Shown here one piece after another: positions 25,994 to 35,228 of a stretch of DNA of 64,000 nt. The DNA is from Marinobacter daepoensis DSM 16072. Lineage in GTDB: Bacteria; Pseudomonadota; Gammaproteobacteria; Pseudomonadales; Oleiphilaceae. The notes below the pieces were generated by a model. The model saw only the letters and a program-made list of their open reading frames with translations, searched no databases and was not told the origin of the DNA. The position numbers and the translations under genes were made by a program. Within the stretch, counting starts at the first letter, position 1, and each line of letters starts with the position of its first letter. Where the stretch lies: contig NZ_ATWI01000012.1 of NCBI RefSeq assembly GCF_000421165.1, forward strand, positions 248,001 through 312,000, given 5' to 3'.

Positions 25994-27034
25994 TCAGGCC
26001 GGTGTTTGTGCGTCTTGGGCTTTCAACAGATCCAGCGCCACATCCACAATCATGTCTTCCTGCCCCCCCACCATGCGGCGTTTGCCCAGCTCTACCAGAA
26101 TATCCACCGTTTTCAGGCCATACTTCTGCGCCGCCACTTCGGAGTGGCGCAGGAAGCTGGAATAGACCCCGGCATAACCCAGGGCCAGGGTTTCCCGGTC
26201 CACCCGTACCGGTCGGTCCTGCAGCGGCCGCACAATGTCATCCGCCGCATCCATCAGCCCGTACACATCGGTGCCGTGCTCCCAGCCCATCTTGTCAAAG
26301 GCGGCAATACACACTTCCAATGGGGCGTTACCGGCGCCGGCGCCCATGCCGGACAGCGATGCATCAATGCGGTCACAGCCTTCTTCCACCGCCACGATGG
26401 AGTTGGCCACCCCGAGGGCAAGGTTGTGGTGGGCATGGATGCCGGTCTGGGTGTCTGGCTTGAGCACATCCTTGAGAGCGCGGAAGCGGTCACGAATGTC
26501 GTTCATGTTCATGGCGCCGCCGGAATCGACCACATAGAGGCAGGTGGCGCCGTAGTCTTCCATCAGCTTGGCCTGCTGCGCCAACCCCTGCGGGGTCTGC
26601 ATGTGGCTCATCATCAGGAAGCCCACGGTGTCCATGCCCAGTTTGCGGGCATGTTCGATGTGCTGTCGGGAGACATCGGCTTCGGTGCAGTGAGTCGCAA
26701 CACGCACAACTCTTGCGCCGGCGTTGTAGGCGTTGTCCAGGTCATGGACGGTGCCGATACCGGGCAGCAGCAGGGTCGCGATTTTTGAATGAGTGACCAC
26801 TTCGGCCACCGCTTCGATCCACTCCAGGTCGGTGTGGGCACCAAAGCCATAGTTGAAGCTGGAGCCCTGCAGGCCGTCGCCGTGGGCCACTTCAATGGAG
26901 TCCACCTTGGCCCGGTCGAGGGCACGAGCGATGTCCTGCACGTTCCTGATCGAGTACTGGTGACGCACCGCGTGGCTGCCATCGCGCAAGGTCACGTCGG
27001 AGATGTACAGTTTCTTTCCGGGATTGAAAGTCAT
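25994..27034 (-). CDS. mhpE: 4-hydroxy-2-oxovalerate aldolase
   Basis: A 346-residue DmpG/MhpE/BphI-type class II aldolase that splits 4-hydroxy-2-oxovalerate into pyruvate and acetaldehyde. The metal and substrate block [10 protein letters not shown] is at residues 13-22, with H-A-H-H-N-L-A-L near 200 as further metal ligands. In this family the aldolase forms a channel complex with the acylating acetaldehyde dehydrogenase, whose gene lies 13 bases upstream. AGGAGG precedes the ATG. Confidence 0.95.
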   Translation of the reverse strand: MTFNPGKKLYISDVTLRDGSHAVRHQYSIRNVQDIARALDRAKVDSIEVAHGDGLQGSSFNYGFGAHTDLEWIEAVAEVVTHSKIATLLLPGIGTVHDLDNAYNAGARVVRVATHCTEADVSRQHIEHARKLGMDTVGFLMMSHMQTPQGLAQQAKLMEDYGATCLYVVDSGGAMNMNDIRDRFRALKDVLKPDTQTGIHAHHNLALGVANSIVAVEEGCDRIDASLSGMGAGAGNAPLEVCIAAFDKMGWEHGTDVYGLMDAADDIVRPLQDRPVRVDRETLALGYAGVYSSFLRHSEVAAQKYGLKTVDILVELGKRRMVGGQEDMIVDVALDLLKAQDAQTPA

Positions 27035-27047
27035 GGGTTGGTCCTCC

Positions 27048-27983
27048 TCAGTTGACCAGCGACTCGGCGATGCGCTCGGCAGTGCCGAGGGCCGCGGACG
27101 TCATGATGTCGAGGTTGCCGGCGTAGGCCGGGAGGTAATGGGCAGCGCCTTCCACTTCCAGGAAGATGGAGGTCTTGAGGCCACTGAACCGGCCCAGCCC
27201 CGGGACGTTCATGGGCTGGTCGTCGGGAATCACATCGAACTGGACCTTCTGTTTCAGGCGATAGCCCGGCACGTAGCTCTGCACCGCGGCGGCCATTTCT
27301 TCCACCGACGCTTCCACCTGGGCCTGGTCGGCGGCCTCGGACAGCACATAGACGGTGTCTCGCATCAGCAGGGGCGGCTCCGCCGGGTTGAGGACGATGA
27401 TGGCCTTACCCTTCTTGGCACCGCCCACCACTTCAATGGCTTTGGAGGTGGTTTCGGTGAACTCATCGATGTTAGCGCGGGTGCCGGGACCGGCCGACTT
27501 GCTGGAGATTGAAGCGACAATTTCGGCGTAATGCACCTTGGCCACCCGGGACACCGCGGCCACCATCGGAATGGTGGCCTGGCCTCCGCAGGTCACCATG
27601 TTGACGTTACCCTCGGCCAGGTTCTGTTCCAGGTTCACCACCGGCACGCAGTAGGGGCCGATGGCCGCCGGGGTCAGGTCGACGATCTTGAGGGTGTCCT
27701 TGTGGCCCCGCAGAAACACTTCGTTGTGCATGTGGGCCTTGGCGGAGGTGGCATCAAAGACGATGTCGATGTCGGCGAACTCGGGCATCTTTACCAGCCC
27801 GTCCACGCCCTCGTGGGTGGTGGCCACGCCCATGCGCCGGGCGCGGGCCAGGCCGTCGGATTCCGGGTCGATACCGACCATGGCGCCCATTTCGATGTGC
27901 CTGCCGTTACGCAGGATCTTGATCATCAGGTCGGTACCGATGTTGCCGGAGCCGATGATGGCGGCTTTCAGTGTCTTGTTCAT
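27048..27983 (-). CDS. mhpF: Acetaldehyde dehydrogenase (acylating)
   Basis: A 311-residue DmpF/MhpF-type enzyme that converts acetaldehyde, CoA and NAD+ to acetyl-CoA. A Rossmann motif I-G-S-G-N-I-G-T-D starts at residue 9 and the catalytic cysteine is in M-V-T-C-G-G-Q-A-T. The ATG at 27983 (GAGGA seven bases upstream) begins directly at the nucleotide-binding fold; an upstream extension to 28109 would overlap mhpD. Partner of MhpE, which hands over the toxic aldehyde. Confidence 0.95.
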   Translation of the reverse strand: MNKTLKAAIIGSGNIGTDLMIKILRNGRHIEMGAMVGIDPESDGLARARRMGVATTHEGVDGLVKMPEFADIDIVFDATSAKAHMHNEVFLRGHKDTLKIVDLTPAAIGPYCVPVVNLEQNLAEGNVNMVTCGGQATIPMVAAVSRVAKVHYAEIVASISSKSAGPGTRANIDEFTETTSKAIEVVGGAKKGKAIIVLNPAEPPLLMRDTVYVLSEAADQAQVEASVEEMAAAVQSYVPGYRLKQKVQFDVIPDDQPMNVPGLGRFSGLKTSIFLEVEGAAHYLPAYAGNLDIMTSAALGTAERIAESLVN

Positions 27984-28011
27984 CACGTGTTCCTCAAAAG
28001 TCCGGTGGGCC

Positions 28012-28806
28012 TCAGTCGGCGCTGAATGACACGCCAACCTGGCCAATGCCGTTGATGACCGCCTCAAACCGGTCGCCGGCTGCGACCGGGGACATGGGGC
28101 CCAAAGCACCGGTCAGAATAAGGTCGCCTTTACGCAGGGGTTCGCCCAGTTCAACCATTTTACGGGCCAGCCAGACGGCGGCATTCAGGGGGTTGCCCAG
28201 GCATTCGGAGCCGTCGCCGGTGGAGACTTCCTCGCCGTTTCGGGTCATGGTCATGGTGGCCTTGCGCAGATCCACGCCGTCAATACGCCGGGCTGGCCCC
28301 CCAAGGACGAAGCAGCCGCTGGAGGCATTATCCGCCACAGTATCCACAAACCGGATGTTCCAGTTCGCGACACGACTGCCAACGATTTCCAGGGCTGGCA
28401 TGACCCAGTCCACAGCTGCCACCAGCTCGGCCAGCCCGGTATCAGCCCGGGGTAAATCGTCGGCCAGCACCAGGGCAATTTCGGCTTCCACTTTCGGTTG
28501 CAGGACACGATGAAAGGGCACTTCTTCGTTGTCGCCGTAAGCCATGTCGGCATACAGAGTGCCGAAATCCGGCTGATTCACGCCTAGCTGCGCCTGAACT
28601 TTCGGGTTGGTCAGGCCAATCTTACGGCCGACAATGCGGGCACCGTTGGCGCTGGCGTGGGCAACATTCAAACGCTGGATCTGGTAAGCGGCTTCGGCAT
28701 TTTCTTCACCGATCTGCTCACGCAGTGGCGCTACCGGCTCGCCAGAAGCTTCGGCCTGGCGTAATTGAGCCGCCAGCTCGTTCAGAACCTGTGGATTTAC
28801 GATCAT
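28012..28806 (-). CDS. mhpD: 2-keto-4-pentenoate hydratase
   Basis: A 264-residue hydratase of the MhpD/DmpE family that adds water to 2-hydroxypenta-2,4-dienoate to give 4-hydroxy-2-oxovalerate. Family features include G-R-K-I-G-L-T, E-A-E-I-A-L-V (metal-binding glutamates) and a C-terminal [10 protein letters not shown]. The start at 28806 has AAGGA seven bases upstream; the longer frame to 28836 starts with a TTG and has no advantage. It lies between mhpC and mhpF with short gaps (about 30 bases). Confidence 0.93.
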   Translation of the reverse strand: MIVNPQVLNELAAQLRQAEASGEPVAPLREQIGEENAEAAYQIQRLNVAHASANGARIVGRKIGLTNPKVQAQLGVNQPDFGTLYADMAYGDNEEVPFHRVLQPKVEAEIALVLADDLPRADTGLAELVAAVDWVMPALEIVGSRVANWNIRFVDTVADNASSGCFVLGGPARRIDGVDLRKATMTMTRNGEEVSTGDGSECLGNPLNAAVWLARKMVELGEPLRKGDLILTGALGPMSPVAAGDRFEAVINGIGQVGVSFSAD

Positions 28807-28839
28807 TTCGATGTCCTTCGAGCTATCCGGGTGCAATAA

Positions 28840-29709
28840 TCAGTTAATGCCGTACTTCAGGAAGTCCAGCACCATGCGGTTGAACTTGTCGGCATATTCC
28901 CACTGCACCCAATGGCCACAACGATTGAATATGTGCAGCTCGGAACGGGGGATGCCGTTCAGCAGGCGCAACCCGATATCCATTGGGACAAAGCGGTCAT
29001 CACGTCCCCAGACAATCAGGGTTTCGTTTGTGATTTCGCTCAGGCGGTGGCCGACGTCTGGAAACTGCCTGGGGTTGGCCGTGAGGCTTTTTACAAAGTT
29101 ATCCAGGTGGTCCCGGCGTGCCAGCATGTTGTTAAGGCGGGTCTGGAACAGTGCTTCGGTCAGGTGACTTGTGTCGTACACGAAGATGTCCATCATGTCC
29201 CTGAGGTTGTCCATCGTCGGTTCACGGTACAGCTTGCCGATCCGCTTGATGCCCTCGGCCGGCATTGGGGTGAACAGGCTTCCGCCTCCGGTACCCCCTC
29301 CCATGAGGATGATTTTGTCCACGTGTTCCGGGTAGTCCAGGGTAAAGGCCACCGTACTGTGCCCCCCCATGGAGTTGCCGATAATGTGGACTTTCTCTAG
29401 GCCCAGCGCATCAATCAGCCCCTTCAGAACCCGGGCATTCAGGTGCGAGCGGGAACCGGTGTTCAGCACCGTGTCGCTTTTGCTCCAGCCCGGACAGTCC
29501 AGGAGAATGACCCGGTAGCCGGCGTCGGTCAGAGGCTGAATGTTACGGTTGAAATTGGCCCAGCCGCTGGCCCCGGGGCCGGAGCCATGCAACATCACAA
29601 CAACCTCGGTGCCCACTTCTGTGTCGTTGTAGTGAATGTTCAGGTCCGAATCGCCTTCGCGAATGGAAACAAACTTACTGGTACCTGTTTCGGTCCATGG
29701 TTGTGTCAT
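28840..29709 (-). CDS. mhpC: Meta-cleavage product hydrolase (MhpC-type)
   Basis: A 289-residue alpha/beta hydrolase that cleaves the C-C bond of the ring-opened 2-hydroxy-6-ketonona-2,4-diene-dioate type product. The oxyanion block [10 protein letters not shown] is near residue 40, the nucleophile elbow G-N-S-M-G-G-H near 113, the acid in W-G-R-D-D-R and the histidine in R-C-G-H-W-V-Q-W-E. These are family hallmarks of MhpC/BphD. Substrate choice between MhpC and BphD types is set here by the MhpB-type dioxygenase gene next to it. Confidence 0.92.
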   Translation of the reverse strand: MTQPWTETGTSKFVSIREGDSDLNIHYNDTEVGTEVVVMLHGSGPGASGWANFNRNIQPLTDAGYRVILLDCPGWSKSDTVLNTGSRSHLNARVLKGLIDALGLEKVHIIGNSMGGHSTVAFTLDYPEHVDKIILMGGGTGGGSLFTPMPAEGIKRIGKLYREPTMDNLRDMMDIFVYDTSHLTEALFQTRLNNMLARRDHLDNFVKSLTANPRQFPDVGHRLSEITNETLIVWGRDDRFVPMDIGLRLLNGIPRSELHIFNRCGHWVQWEYADKFNRMVLDFLKYGIN

Positions 29710-29754
29710 GTTCTTGTCCTTGTGCTTTCGAAACCTTGCGTTAGTGATTCCGGG

Positions 29755-30696
29755 TCAGGCCGGTACGGCTGTCAGTGCTCCGTAGCCGGCGATCCATTCA
29801 GGAATGGGCCGGTAGTAACGGCTTTCTTCCTGATATGGGCCAAAGGCGGCCATGGCTGCGGCGGCAGCCACCCAGTTCTTCACTTCGTGAGTGGATTTTC
29901 CGGCTTTGTCAGAGACGTCCTGATTGCTGACGTTGTCCAGAGACATCAGATCACCAGTGGCGATGCGTTCGAGAAACCACTGATCCCACTCGGGATTCAG
30001 GGGGTGCAGCGTGTTCTGGTTGTCCACGAACCGATGGGCGGCATCAATCACGCGTTGGGTCCGTGCCTGCCTTTCTTCGGTTGGCAGATTACGGCCACTG
30101 CCCAGAAGGCGTTCCTGAATGCGTGAATCTGCGGTTGCCAGTTCGGGAACCGGTGGCTGGTGGGAAAGCCCGCCGGACCCAATGATCAGAACGCGTTTGT
30201 TCAGCGTGGCCAGATACCTGCCCAGAGCGTCGCCCAGCAGCCGTGCACGCTGGAAGGACGGTAGCGGGACGGCGACAGAATTGATGAAGACTGGAATGAC
30301 CGGTACCTGATCGAGGTGTCCGACCAGAAACTCCAATGGCTGTGCAAACCCGTGGTCGACCTGCATTTTGTGAGACAAGGCCACATCGACACCGGCATCC
30401 ATAACGTATTGCACCGCGTCTTCTGACAGCTTCGCCGGAACCTTCAGATGACCGGCCGCGGTCCCGAAATCACCGATAGCGTAGGCGCTGGTGCCGATGC
30501 AGAACGACGGCATGATGTCGTAGAAGAAGCCGTTGTAGTGGTCGGGCGAGAATAAAAGGATAAGTTCCGGGTCAAACGCATTGACGCGTTCTCTGGAATG
30601 CCGGATGACGCGGTTTACCTCATTGAGAACCGATGGCTCGGGATCTACATGCCCTACCAGCGGGCTGTGAGATAAACATTGAAGTAACGCTTTCAT
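29755..30696 (-). CDS. mhpB: 2,3-dihydroxyphenylpropionate 1,2-dioxygenase (extradiol, LigB type)
   Basis: A 313-residue type III extradiol dioxygenase that opens a catechol ring next to the hydroxyls using Fe(II) and O2. The N-terminal H-S-P-L-V-G-H, the D-H-G-F-A-Q-P-L block with the catalytic histidine, and G-S-G-G-L-S-H-Q-P match the MhpB family. It is the first gene of the leftward mhpB-C-D-F-E operon, with a leader of about 150 bases after the predicted promoter. No MhpA hydroxylase gene accompanies it in the window. Confidence 0.93.
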   Translation of the reverse strand: MKALLQCLSHSPLVGHVDPEPSVLNEVNRVIRHSRERVNAFDPELILLFSPDHYNGFFYDIMPSFCIGTSAYAIGDFGTAAGHLKVPAKLSEDAVQYVMDAGVDVALSHKMQVDHGFAQPLEFLVGHLDQVPVIPVFINSVAVPLPSFQRARLLGDALGRYLATLNKRVLIIGSGGLSHQPPVPELATADSRIQERLLGSGRNLPTEERQARTQRVIDAAHRFVDNQNTLHPLNPEWDQWFLERIATGDLMSLDNVSNQDVSDKAGKSTHEVKNWVAAAAAMAAFGPYQEESRYYRPIPEWIAGYGALTAVPA

Positions 30697-30859
30697 GTCA
30701 GGTAACCATTATGGATATATTTTCGGGCTCTTTTATATAAAGAGCGTGTTGAAAACACGGGGTGGTCGGGATCTTTTATTAGAGCTTTTTCTTTGACGAT
30801 AGGACTTTTATTTCAGGATAAGTATTTATTTTGGGTTTTAATATTTAGTAGCCATCAAA

Positions 30860-30889
30860 ATTATAGGGAGGCAATAAAAATCAGATCAA
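30860..30889 (-). promoter_or_regulatory. Predicted sigma70 promoter of mhpB operon
   Basis: On the minus strand TTGATC (30889-30884), an 18-base spacer and a perfect TATAAT (30865-30860). The GTGCAC palindrome centred at 30914 would lie about 60 bases upstream of the transcription start, a usual place for a class I activator. Confidence 0.7.
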
Positions 30890-30905
30890 CAGAAAGTCAG
30901 TCGGG

Positions 30906-30922
30906 TGTGCACAAAGTGCACA
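30906..30922. promoter_or_regulatory. MhpR-type operator 1
   Basis: A 17-base palindrome TGTGCAC-AAA-GTGCACA. It resembles the known E. coli MhpR operator, which also has two GTGCAC blocks separated by three bases. A third imperfect half-site GTGCTG follows at 30925-30930. Confidence 0.75.
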
Positions 30923-31091
30923 AAGTGCTGGTTGATTTTTGTTGTCGCAGGGTGACATCCAGGGGCGATGGCAAGATCAGGCGATCATTTCGGAGTGATG
31001 TTATTAGAAGTTTAAGCTAATAAATTGTTATGTAAGGATATATTTTGTCCCCGGGAGGGGAGGTATGCTCTGATTTGAGTTCGAAGGGTTC

Positions 31092-31106
31092 GTGCACTAT
31101 GTGCAC
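31092..31106. promoter_or_regulatory. MhpR-type operator 2
   Basis: GTGCAC-TAT-GTGCAC, the same two half-sites and spacing as operator 1. Its centre is about 58 bases upstream of the start predicted for the dctP promoter. Confidence 0.75.
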
Positions 31107-31122
31107 ACTAACCCATCGGTTC

Positions 31123-31150
31123 TTGGACATGGGTGCAGTGCAGTTATAGA
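31123..31150 (+). promoter_or_regulatory. Predicted sigma70 promoter of the TRAP operon
   Basis: TTGGAC (31123-31128), a 16-base spacer and TATAGA (31145-31150), just downstream of operator 2 and 40 bases before the dctP start codon. Confidence 0.6.
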
Positions 31151-31189
31151 TTTCATCCTCGAAAACAACACACAAAAAAGGGTAAACCC

Positions 31190-32191
31190 ATGAATTTCAA
31201 ATTCCTGGCTTTTGGCCTGGCTTTTACCATTTTTTCCTCTGCGGTATTTGCTGGCCCAAAGTCCACCACGCTTCGTTTCTCCAATATCGCAGGTCCGACT
31301 TCTTTTATGACAACGGACCTGTTTGGTAACTATTTTGAAGACATTGAAAAACGCACCGACGGTAAGCTGAAAATAAAGATGTTCTCAGGTGGGACGCTGG
31401 TCAGCGCCAAAGATACCTTTGACGCGGTGGAGCAGGGGCTCGTCGACATGGCGTGGGGGGTCACCAGTTACACGCCCGGGCGTTTCCGGGAGCTGGAAGT
31501 GGCTGAGGTTCCCCTTTATGCCTCGGACATCTATGAGGCGTCTGTTGGGTTATGGACGCTCTACGAAAACGGCCTGATAAAGGGATTCGACAATGTTCAC
31601 GTTTTCGCCATTCTCTCCTCAGGGATCCAGAGGCTTCATTCCACCAAGCCGTTGACGTCGTTTACCGCGCTGGAAGGCGAACGCTATCGGGCCGCAGGTC
31701 CGCTGGCTGCAAAATCCCTGGAGGCTTTCGGTGCTGACCCCGTAGCGCTGGCGGTGCCCTCGATTGCGGAAAACCTCTCCAAAAACGTGCTCACCGGCAG
31801 CATCAATGACTGGAATGCCGTGTTCACCTGGGGCATTGCCGACTACGTGAAATGGCATCTGGATGTGCCATTTGGTTCAAGCCCGGTTTTCATCACCATC
31901 AACAAGCGAAAATACAACGCGTTACCAGAAGATGTGCGGCAGGTTCTGAATGAGATGGGTGGCCGGAATTTCATTCGCTACTGGTCTGACAGCCTGGGTG
32001 GAGAAAATGAGCGTTTGCGCGAGCAGGTTGCGACTTCGGATCAGGACGAAATCACCGTGCCTTCAGAGAAAGACATTGAGGCCTGGAAAGCCCGCCTGAC
32101 GCCAGTAATCGAAGAGTGGTCGGAAAATGTGGCCAATGGACAGGAGGTCTGGGAGACCTACCTGGAGGCAGTAAACAACGCCCATCAGTAA
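31190..32191 (+). CDS. TRAP transporter substrate-binding protein (DctP family)
   Basis: A 333-residue periplasmic binding protein with a signal peptide (about residues 1-20, A-V-F-A before G). DctP features include G-G-T-L-V-S-A-K-D-T-F-D-A-V near residue 65, the W-G-V-T-S segment and a central region with an arginine (R-Y-R-A-A-G) of the kind that binds a carboxylate group. The ligand is probably an aromatic or phenylpropanoid carboxylate, given the mhp genes and shared operator type. The ATG at 31190 is required for the signal peptide; the upstream extension has no such feature. Confidence 0.9.
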   Translation: MNFKFLAFGLAFTIFSSAVFAGPKSTTLRFSNIAGPTSFMTTDLFGNYFEDIEKRTDGKLKIKMFSGGTLVSAKDTFDAVEQGLVDMAWGVTSYTPGRFRELEVAEVPLYASDIYEASVGLWTLYENGLIKGFDNVHVFAILSSGIQRLHSTKPLTSFTALEGERYRAAGPLAAKSLEAFGADPVALAVPSIAENLSKNVLTGSINDWNAVFTWGIADYVKWHLDVPFGSSPVFITINKRKYNALPEDVRQVLNEMGGRNFIRYWSDSLGGENERLREQVATSDQDEITVPSEKDIEAWKARLTPVIEEWSENVANGQEVWETYLEAVNNAHQ

Positions 32192-32258
32192 TAACCGACT
32201 CCGGACATGCCTTGCCAGTGCCGGGCATGTTGTACCCACATTCTGTAAATGATCGATT

Positions 32259-34172
32259 ATGGAACAGTCAAACGCTTTACTCACGGAATCCTGTATAGAT
32301 TCAAAACGTTTCGGCCTGGATAACAGCTTTACGATGCTTACCCGGCTGAGTCTGATTTTCCTGATTGTTCTGGCGTCGTTGGCGTGTGTGGATGTGGTTG
32401 CCAGAACGGTGTTCTCCTATTCGTTTGCCGGAACCTACGAGCTGAACGAGTTGCTGGTTTCCGTGGTGGTGGCAGGGCTGATTGCCTCGTCCTTTTTTGA
32501 GTCGCGAAATATCAAGGTTGAGCTACTGTCCCGGTTTGGTCCCGTCGGCAGCGGGTTGATGGCCCTGTTTGAGCGTGCGTTATGTCTGCTCGCCCTGGCG
32601 GTCATCAGTTGGTCGTTTATCTCCAAGGCTCTGCAAACGCATCAGTATGGTGAAACCACGTCGGTGTTGGGGCTTCAGACGTACCCGGTCTGGAGTCTCG
32701 CCGGCCTGGTTGCGTTGGTTCTTGCCCTGTTTGTGATTGCGGGTATGGCTCGCCCGGTTCGGGACTGCCTGCGAGCGTTGTCGGGGGAGAAACTGCTGGC
32801 GCCGGTTCTGATCGTGGGCGCGGTCCTTGCGGTTGGCGCGGCCTACTTTACCCTGGCGGGAAGCAGTGATGCGTCGGCGGTATTTCTGGTGGTGGGAGGG
32901 TTCCTGCTTGCCTATGCGCTGATTCTGTTGCAGATCCCGGTTGGTGTGGCGTTGCTGGTAGTAGGTGGACTCGGAATTGGTGGTTACCTGGGGTGGCCGC
33001 AGGCACTGGCGATCACGGGTAATGTGGTGGTGGGCACGGCCACCAGTCTGGACCTGATTGCCATCCCTCTATTCCTGCTGATGGGTAACTTTGCGACGGC
33101 TTCCGGAATGTCTGGCCAGATCTATCGGGCGGCCTCCTCTGCGCTTGGAAGCCGAAAAGGGGGGCTGGCAATTGCTTCCATCGTCGGTTGTGGAGGGTTT
33201 GGGGCAATCTGCGGTTCCTCCATTGCAACCACGGCAACTTTCGGCAAAGTCGCTTTTTCGGAGATGGTGGATCGTCGGTATGCCTCGGCCCTGGCCGCCG
33301 GTACGATTGCGGCTGGGGGCACTCTGGGGGCTCTGATTCCGCCATCAGTGGTTCTGATCATCTACGCCATCATTGCCGAAGTGTCTATTCAGGAGTCTTT
33401 CCAGGCCGCCCTGATTCCGGGGCTGCTCGCGCTTGTTCTGTATTGCCTTGCCATTGTCGTCACCATCCGGCTGAAACCTGAGCTGGCTCCGGAAACTCAG
33501 GCCTTTGACCGTAACACCGCCGTGCGAGACCTGATCAAGGCCTGGCGCCCTGTGGTTCTGTTCGGCCTGGTAGTCGGTGGCCTTTACGGTGGGATTTTTA
33601 CCACTCAGGAGGCGGGCTCGGTTGGAGCCGTGCTGGCTCTGCTGTTCTTTTTCTTTTCCGGGAACTTCAGTTTCAGCAGTTTCTGGGACAGCCTGCAGGA
33701 CACTGCACTCAATTCCGCAGCCATTTACGTCATTTACATCGGGGCCAGTGTGTTTGCGGCGCTGATGAGCTTCGCGGGCGCCGCCGACCTGATTCTGGAG
33801 TACGTCAAACCGGAAGAAACGTCCCACTTTGTCATCCTGGCGGTGCTCGTACTGATCTATCTGGCCATTGGTACCATTTTCGATACGGTTGCCGCGGTAC
33901 TTGTGACGGCGCCGGTGGTGCTGCCGCTGATTGCGGGAATGGGGTACGACCTTGTCTGGTGGGGGGTGGTCACGCTCTCGCTGGTCGAAGTGGGCATGAT
34001 TACACCGCCCTTGGGGCTCAATGTGTTTGTCATGAAATCGGTCGTGGGCAATCGTGCCCAGATGATGGAAATTTTCAGAGGCGTAACGCCTTTTCTCGTG
34101 GCCGATGCGGTCAGGATCGTGCTCCTGGTGAGTTTTCCTGCCATCGCTCTCTGGTTGCCTGGCGTGATTTGA
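32259..34172 (+). CDS. TRAP transporter fused small and large permease (DctQM)
   Basis: A 637-residue membrane protein in which the four-span DctQ part (residues about 25-175) is fused to the roughly twelve-span DctM part (about 200-637). The DctQ part shows V-A-R-T-V-F and E-L-N-E-L-L; the DctM part shows G-S-S-I-A-T-T-A-T-F-G, G-T-L-G-A-L-I-P-P-S and E-V-G-M-I-T-P-P-L-G-L-N, the usual substrate and Na+ site segments. Together with the DctP protein it forms a sodium-driven importer. No good ribosome site precedes the ATG at 32259; an internal ATG about 26 codons later would remove only a polar leader. Confidence 0.92.
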   Translation: MEQSNALLTESCIDSKRFGLDNSFTMLTRLSLIFLIVLASLACVDVVARTVFSYSFAGTYELNELLVSVVVAGLIASSFFESRNIKVELLSRFGPVGSGLMALFERALCLLALAVISWSFISKALQTHQYGETTSVLGLQTYPVWSLAGLVALVLALFVIAGMARPVRDCLRALSGEKLLAPVLIVGAVLAVGAAYFTLAGSSDASAVFLVVGGFLLAYALILLQIPVGVALLVVGGLGIGGYLGWPQALAITGNVVVGTATSLDLIAIPLFLLMGNFATASGMSGQIYRAASSALGSRKGGLAIASIVGCGGFGAICGSSIATTATFGKVAFSEMVDRRYASALAAGTIAAGGTLGALIPPSVVLIIYAIIAEVSIQESFQAALIPGLLALVLYCLAIVVTIRLKPELAPETQAFDRNTAVRDLIKAWRPVVLFGLVVGGLYGGIFTTQEAGSVGAVLALLFFFFSGNFSFSSFWDSLQDTALNSAAIYVIYIGASVFAALMSFAGAADLILEYVKPEETSHFVILAVLVLIYLAIGTIFDTVAAVLVTAPVVLPLIAGMGYDLVWWGVVTLSLVEVGMITPPLGLNVFVMKSVVGNRAQMMEIFRGVTPFLVADAVRIVLLVSFPAIALWLPGVI

Positions 34173-34182
34173 GGAAAATCGG

Positions 34183-34941
34183 ATGAAACATGATGTTGTG
34201 ATTGTGTCCGGCGCGGCCGGAGGGATTGGCAGGGCGGTGGCCGAGCGCCTGGCGCGTAAACAGACCTGCCAGCTTGTGCTGTGTGATGTCGACAGCCAGG
34301 GGTTGGCCGGCGTCTTGGAAAGCCTGCCCGGAGCGGGGCATCAGAGCTTTGTTGTGGACGTTGGCTGTGAGGACTCGGTCAGAGGCCTGTTTGATCGCCT
34401 GGAGAGCCAGGGGCTGCAGGCATCGGCGCTGGCAAACTGTTTCGGTATTTCGCCGGTTGGTGAAAACGGTGACCGAATTGGCCTGGAGCAGACCTCAGTC
34501 GATCTGTGGAACCGGGTATTCCAGGTGAACAGCACGGGGGTTTTTCTGATGTGTCAGGCGTTCCTGAGCCAGAGAGCGATCCGGGACAACAACCTGCCGG
34601 CGCGTATCGTGAATGTGTCATCGGCGGCGGCTCAGTTGGGGGGATACCGATCATGCCCGGCTTACATTGCGAGCAAGGCCGCCGTGATTGCGTTAACCAA
34701 GTCGATTGCCCGGGACTATGCCGACTACGGGGTTCTTGCAAACAGTGTTTGCCCCGGGCTGATTGATACCCAGATGTTCCGTCAAGGCTGTCCATCCGAC
34801 AATGTGGCGTCCCGTGTGCCGGTTGGTCGTCTGGGAGAAGCCGAGGACGTGGCGGGTGCCATCGAGTTTCTGTTGTCACCTGCCGCCTCCTACATAACTG
34901 GCGCTTCGATCGACGTGAACGGGGGCTATCGAATGGCCTGA
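34183..34941 (+). CDS. Short-chain dehydrogenase/reductase
   Basis: A 252-residue SDR oxidoreductase. The NAD(P) motif G-A-A-G-G-I-G is at residues 10-16, D-V near 38 suggests NAD preference, and the catalytic set is S (N-V-S-S-A-A-A), Y-x3-K (Y-I-A-S-K). Ending with N-G-G-Y-R-M-A, it is of the FabG-like classical type. Located between TRAP and porin genes, it probably oxidises or reduces the imported compound, or a dihydrodiol made from it, before ring cleavage. Eleven bases after DctQM with GAGGA before the start, so co-transcribed. Confidence 0.88.
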   Translation: MKHDVVIVSGAAGGIGRAVAERLARKQTCQLVLCDVDSQGLAGVLESLPGAGHQSFVVDVGCEDSVRGLFDRLESQGLQASALANCFGISPVGENGDRIGLEQTSVDLWNRVFQVNSTGVFLMCQAFLSQRAIRDNNLPARIVNVSSAAAQLGGYRSCPAYIASKAAVIALTKSIARDYADYGVLANSVCPGLIDTQMFRQGCPSDNVASRVPVGRLGEAEDVAGAIEFLLSPAASYITGASIDVNGGYRMA

Positions 34942-35228
34942 GGGAGCCACCTCCGGTTCTGAAAAGACCGACACATCCACCGGCAATAGTCATTCAATCG
35001 GCAGTCTGGCGAGCGTTGTTTACAACAATGTTCTGCCTTTCTGCTGCCGAATGAAAAGTCATTCCGGATTTATACATTCTTTTTCATTGAGTCAGAGCGG
35101 AGTGATTTGTCGATTTTATTTTTTGAGGTTCGTTTTTTGGGGGGGCTTTTATTTAAAGGAGGGAGGTTAAAAGAACTGTATCTCTGAATAGAAAAACAAT
35201 ATCTGAATTTACTGTGTTAAGGATAATC

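Larger units (their letters stand above)
30697..31189. other. Divergent regulatory region of the mhp and TRAP operons
   Basis: About 490 AT-rich bases between mhpB and dctP, without a gene. It contains two GTGCAC-N3-GTGCAC palindromes and one promoter facing each way, described separately. Confidence 0.8.

Noticed and set aside
25985..26788. 267-codon open frame opposite mhpE
   Set aside because: Antisense shadow of the aldolase.
30793..31020. Possible 75-codon gene in the mhp/TRAP intergenic region
   Set aside because: No ribosome site; it overlaps the operator and promoter of the mhpB operon and lacks any family features.
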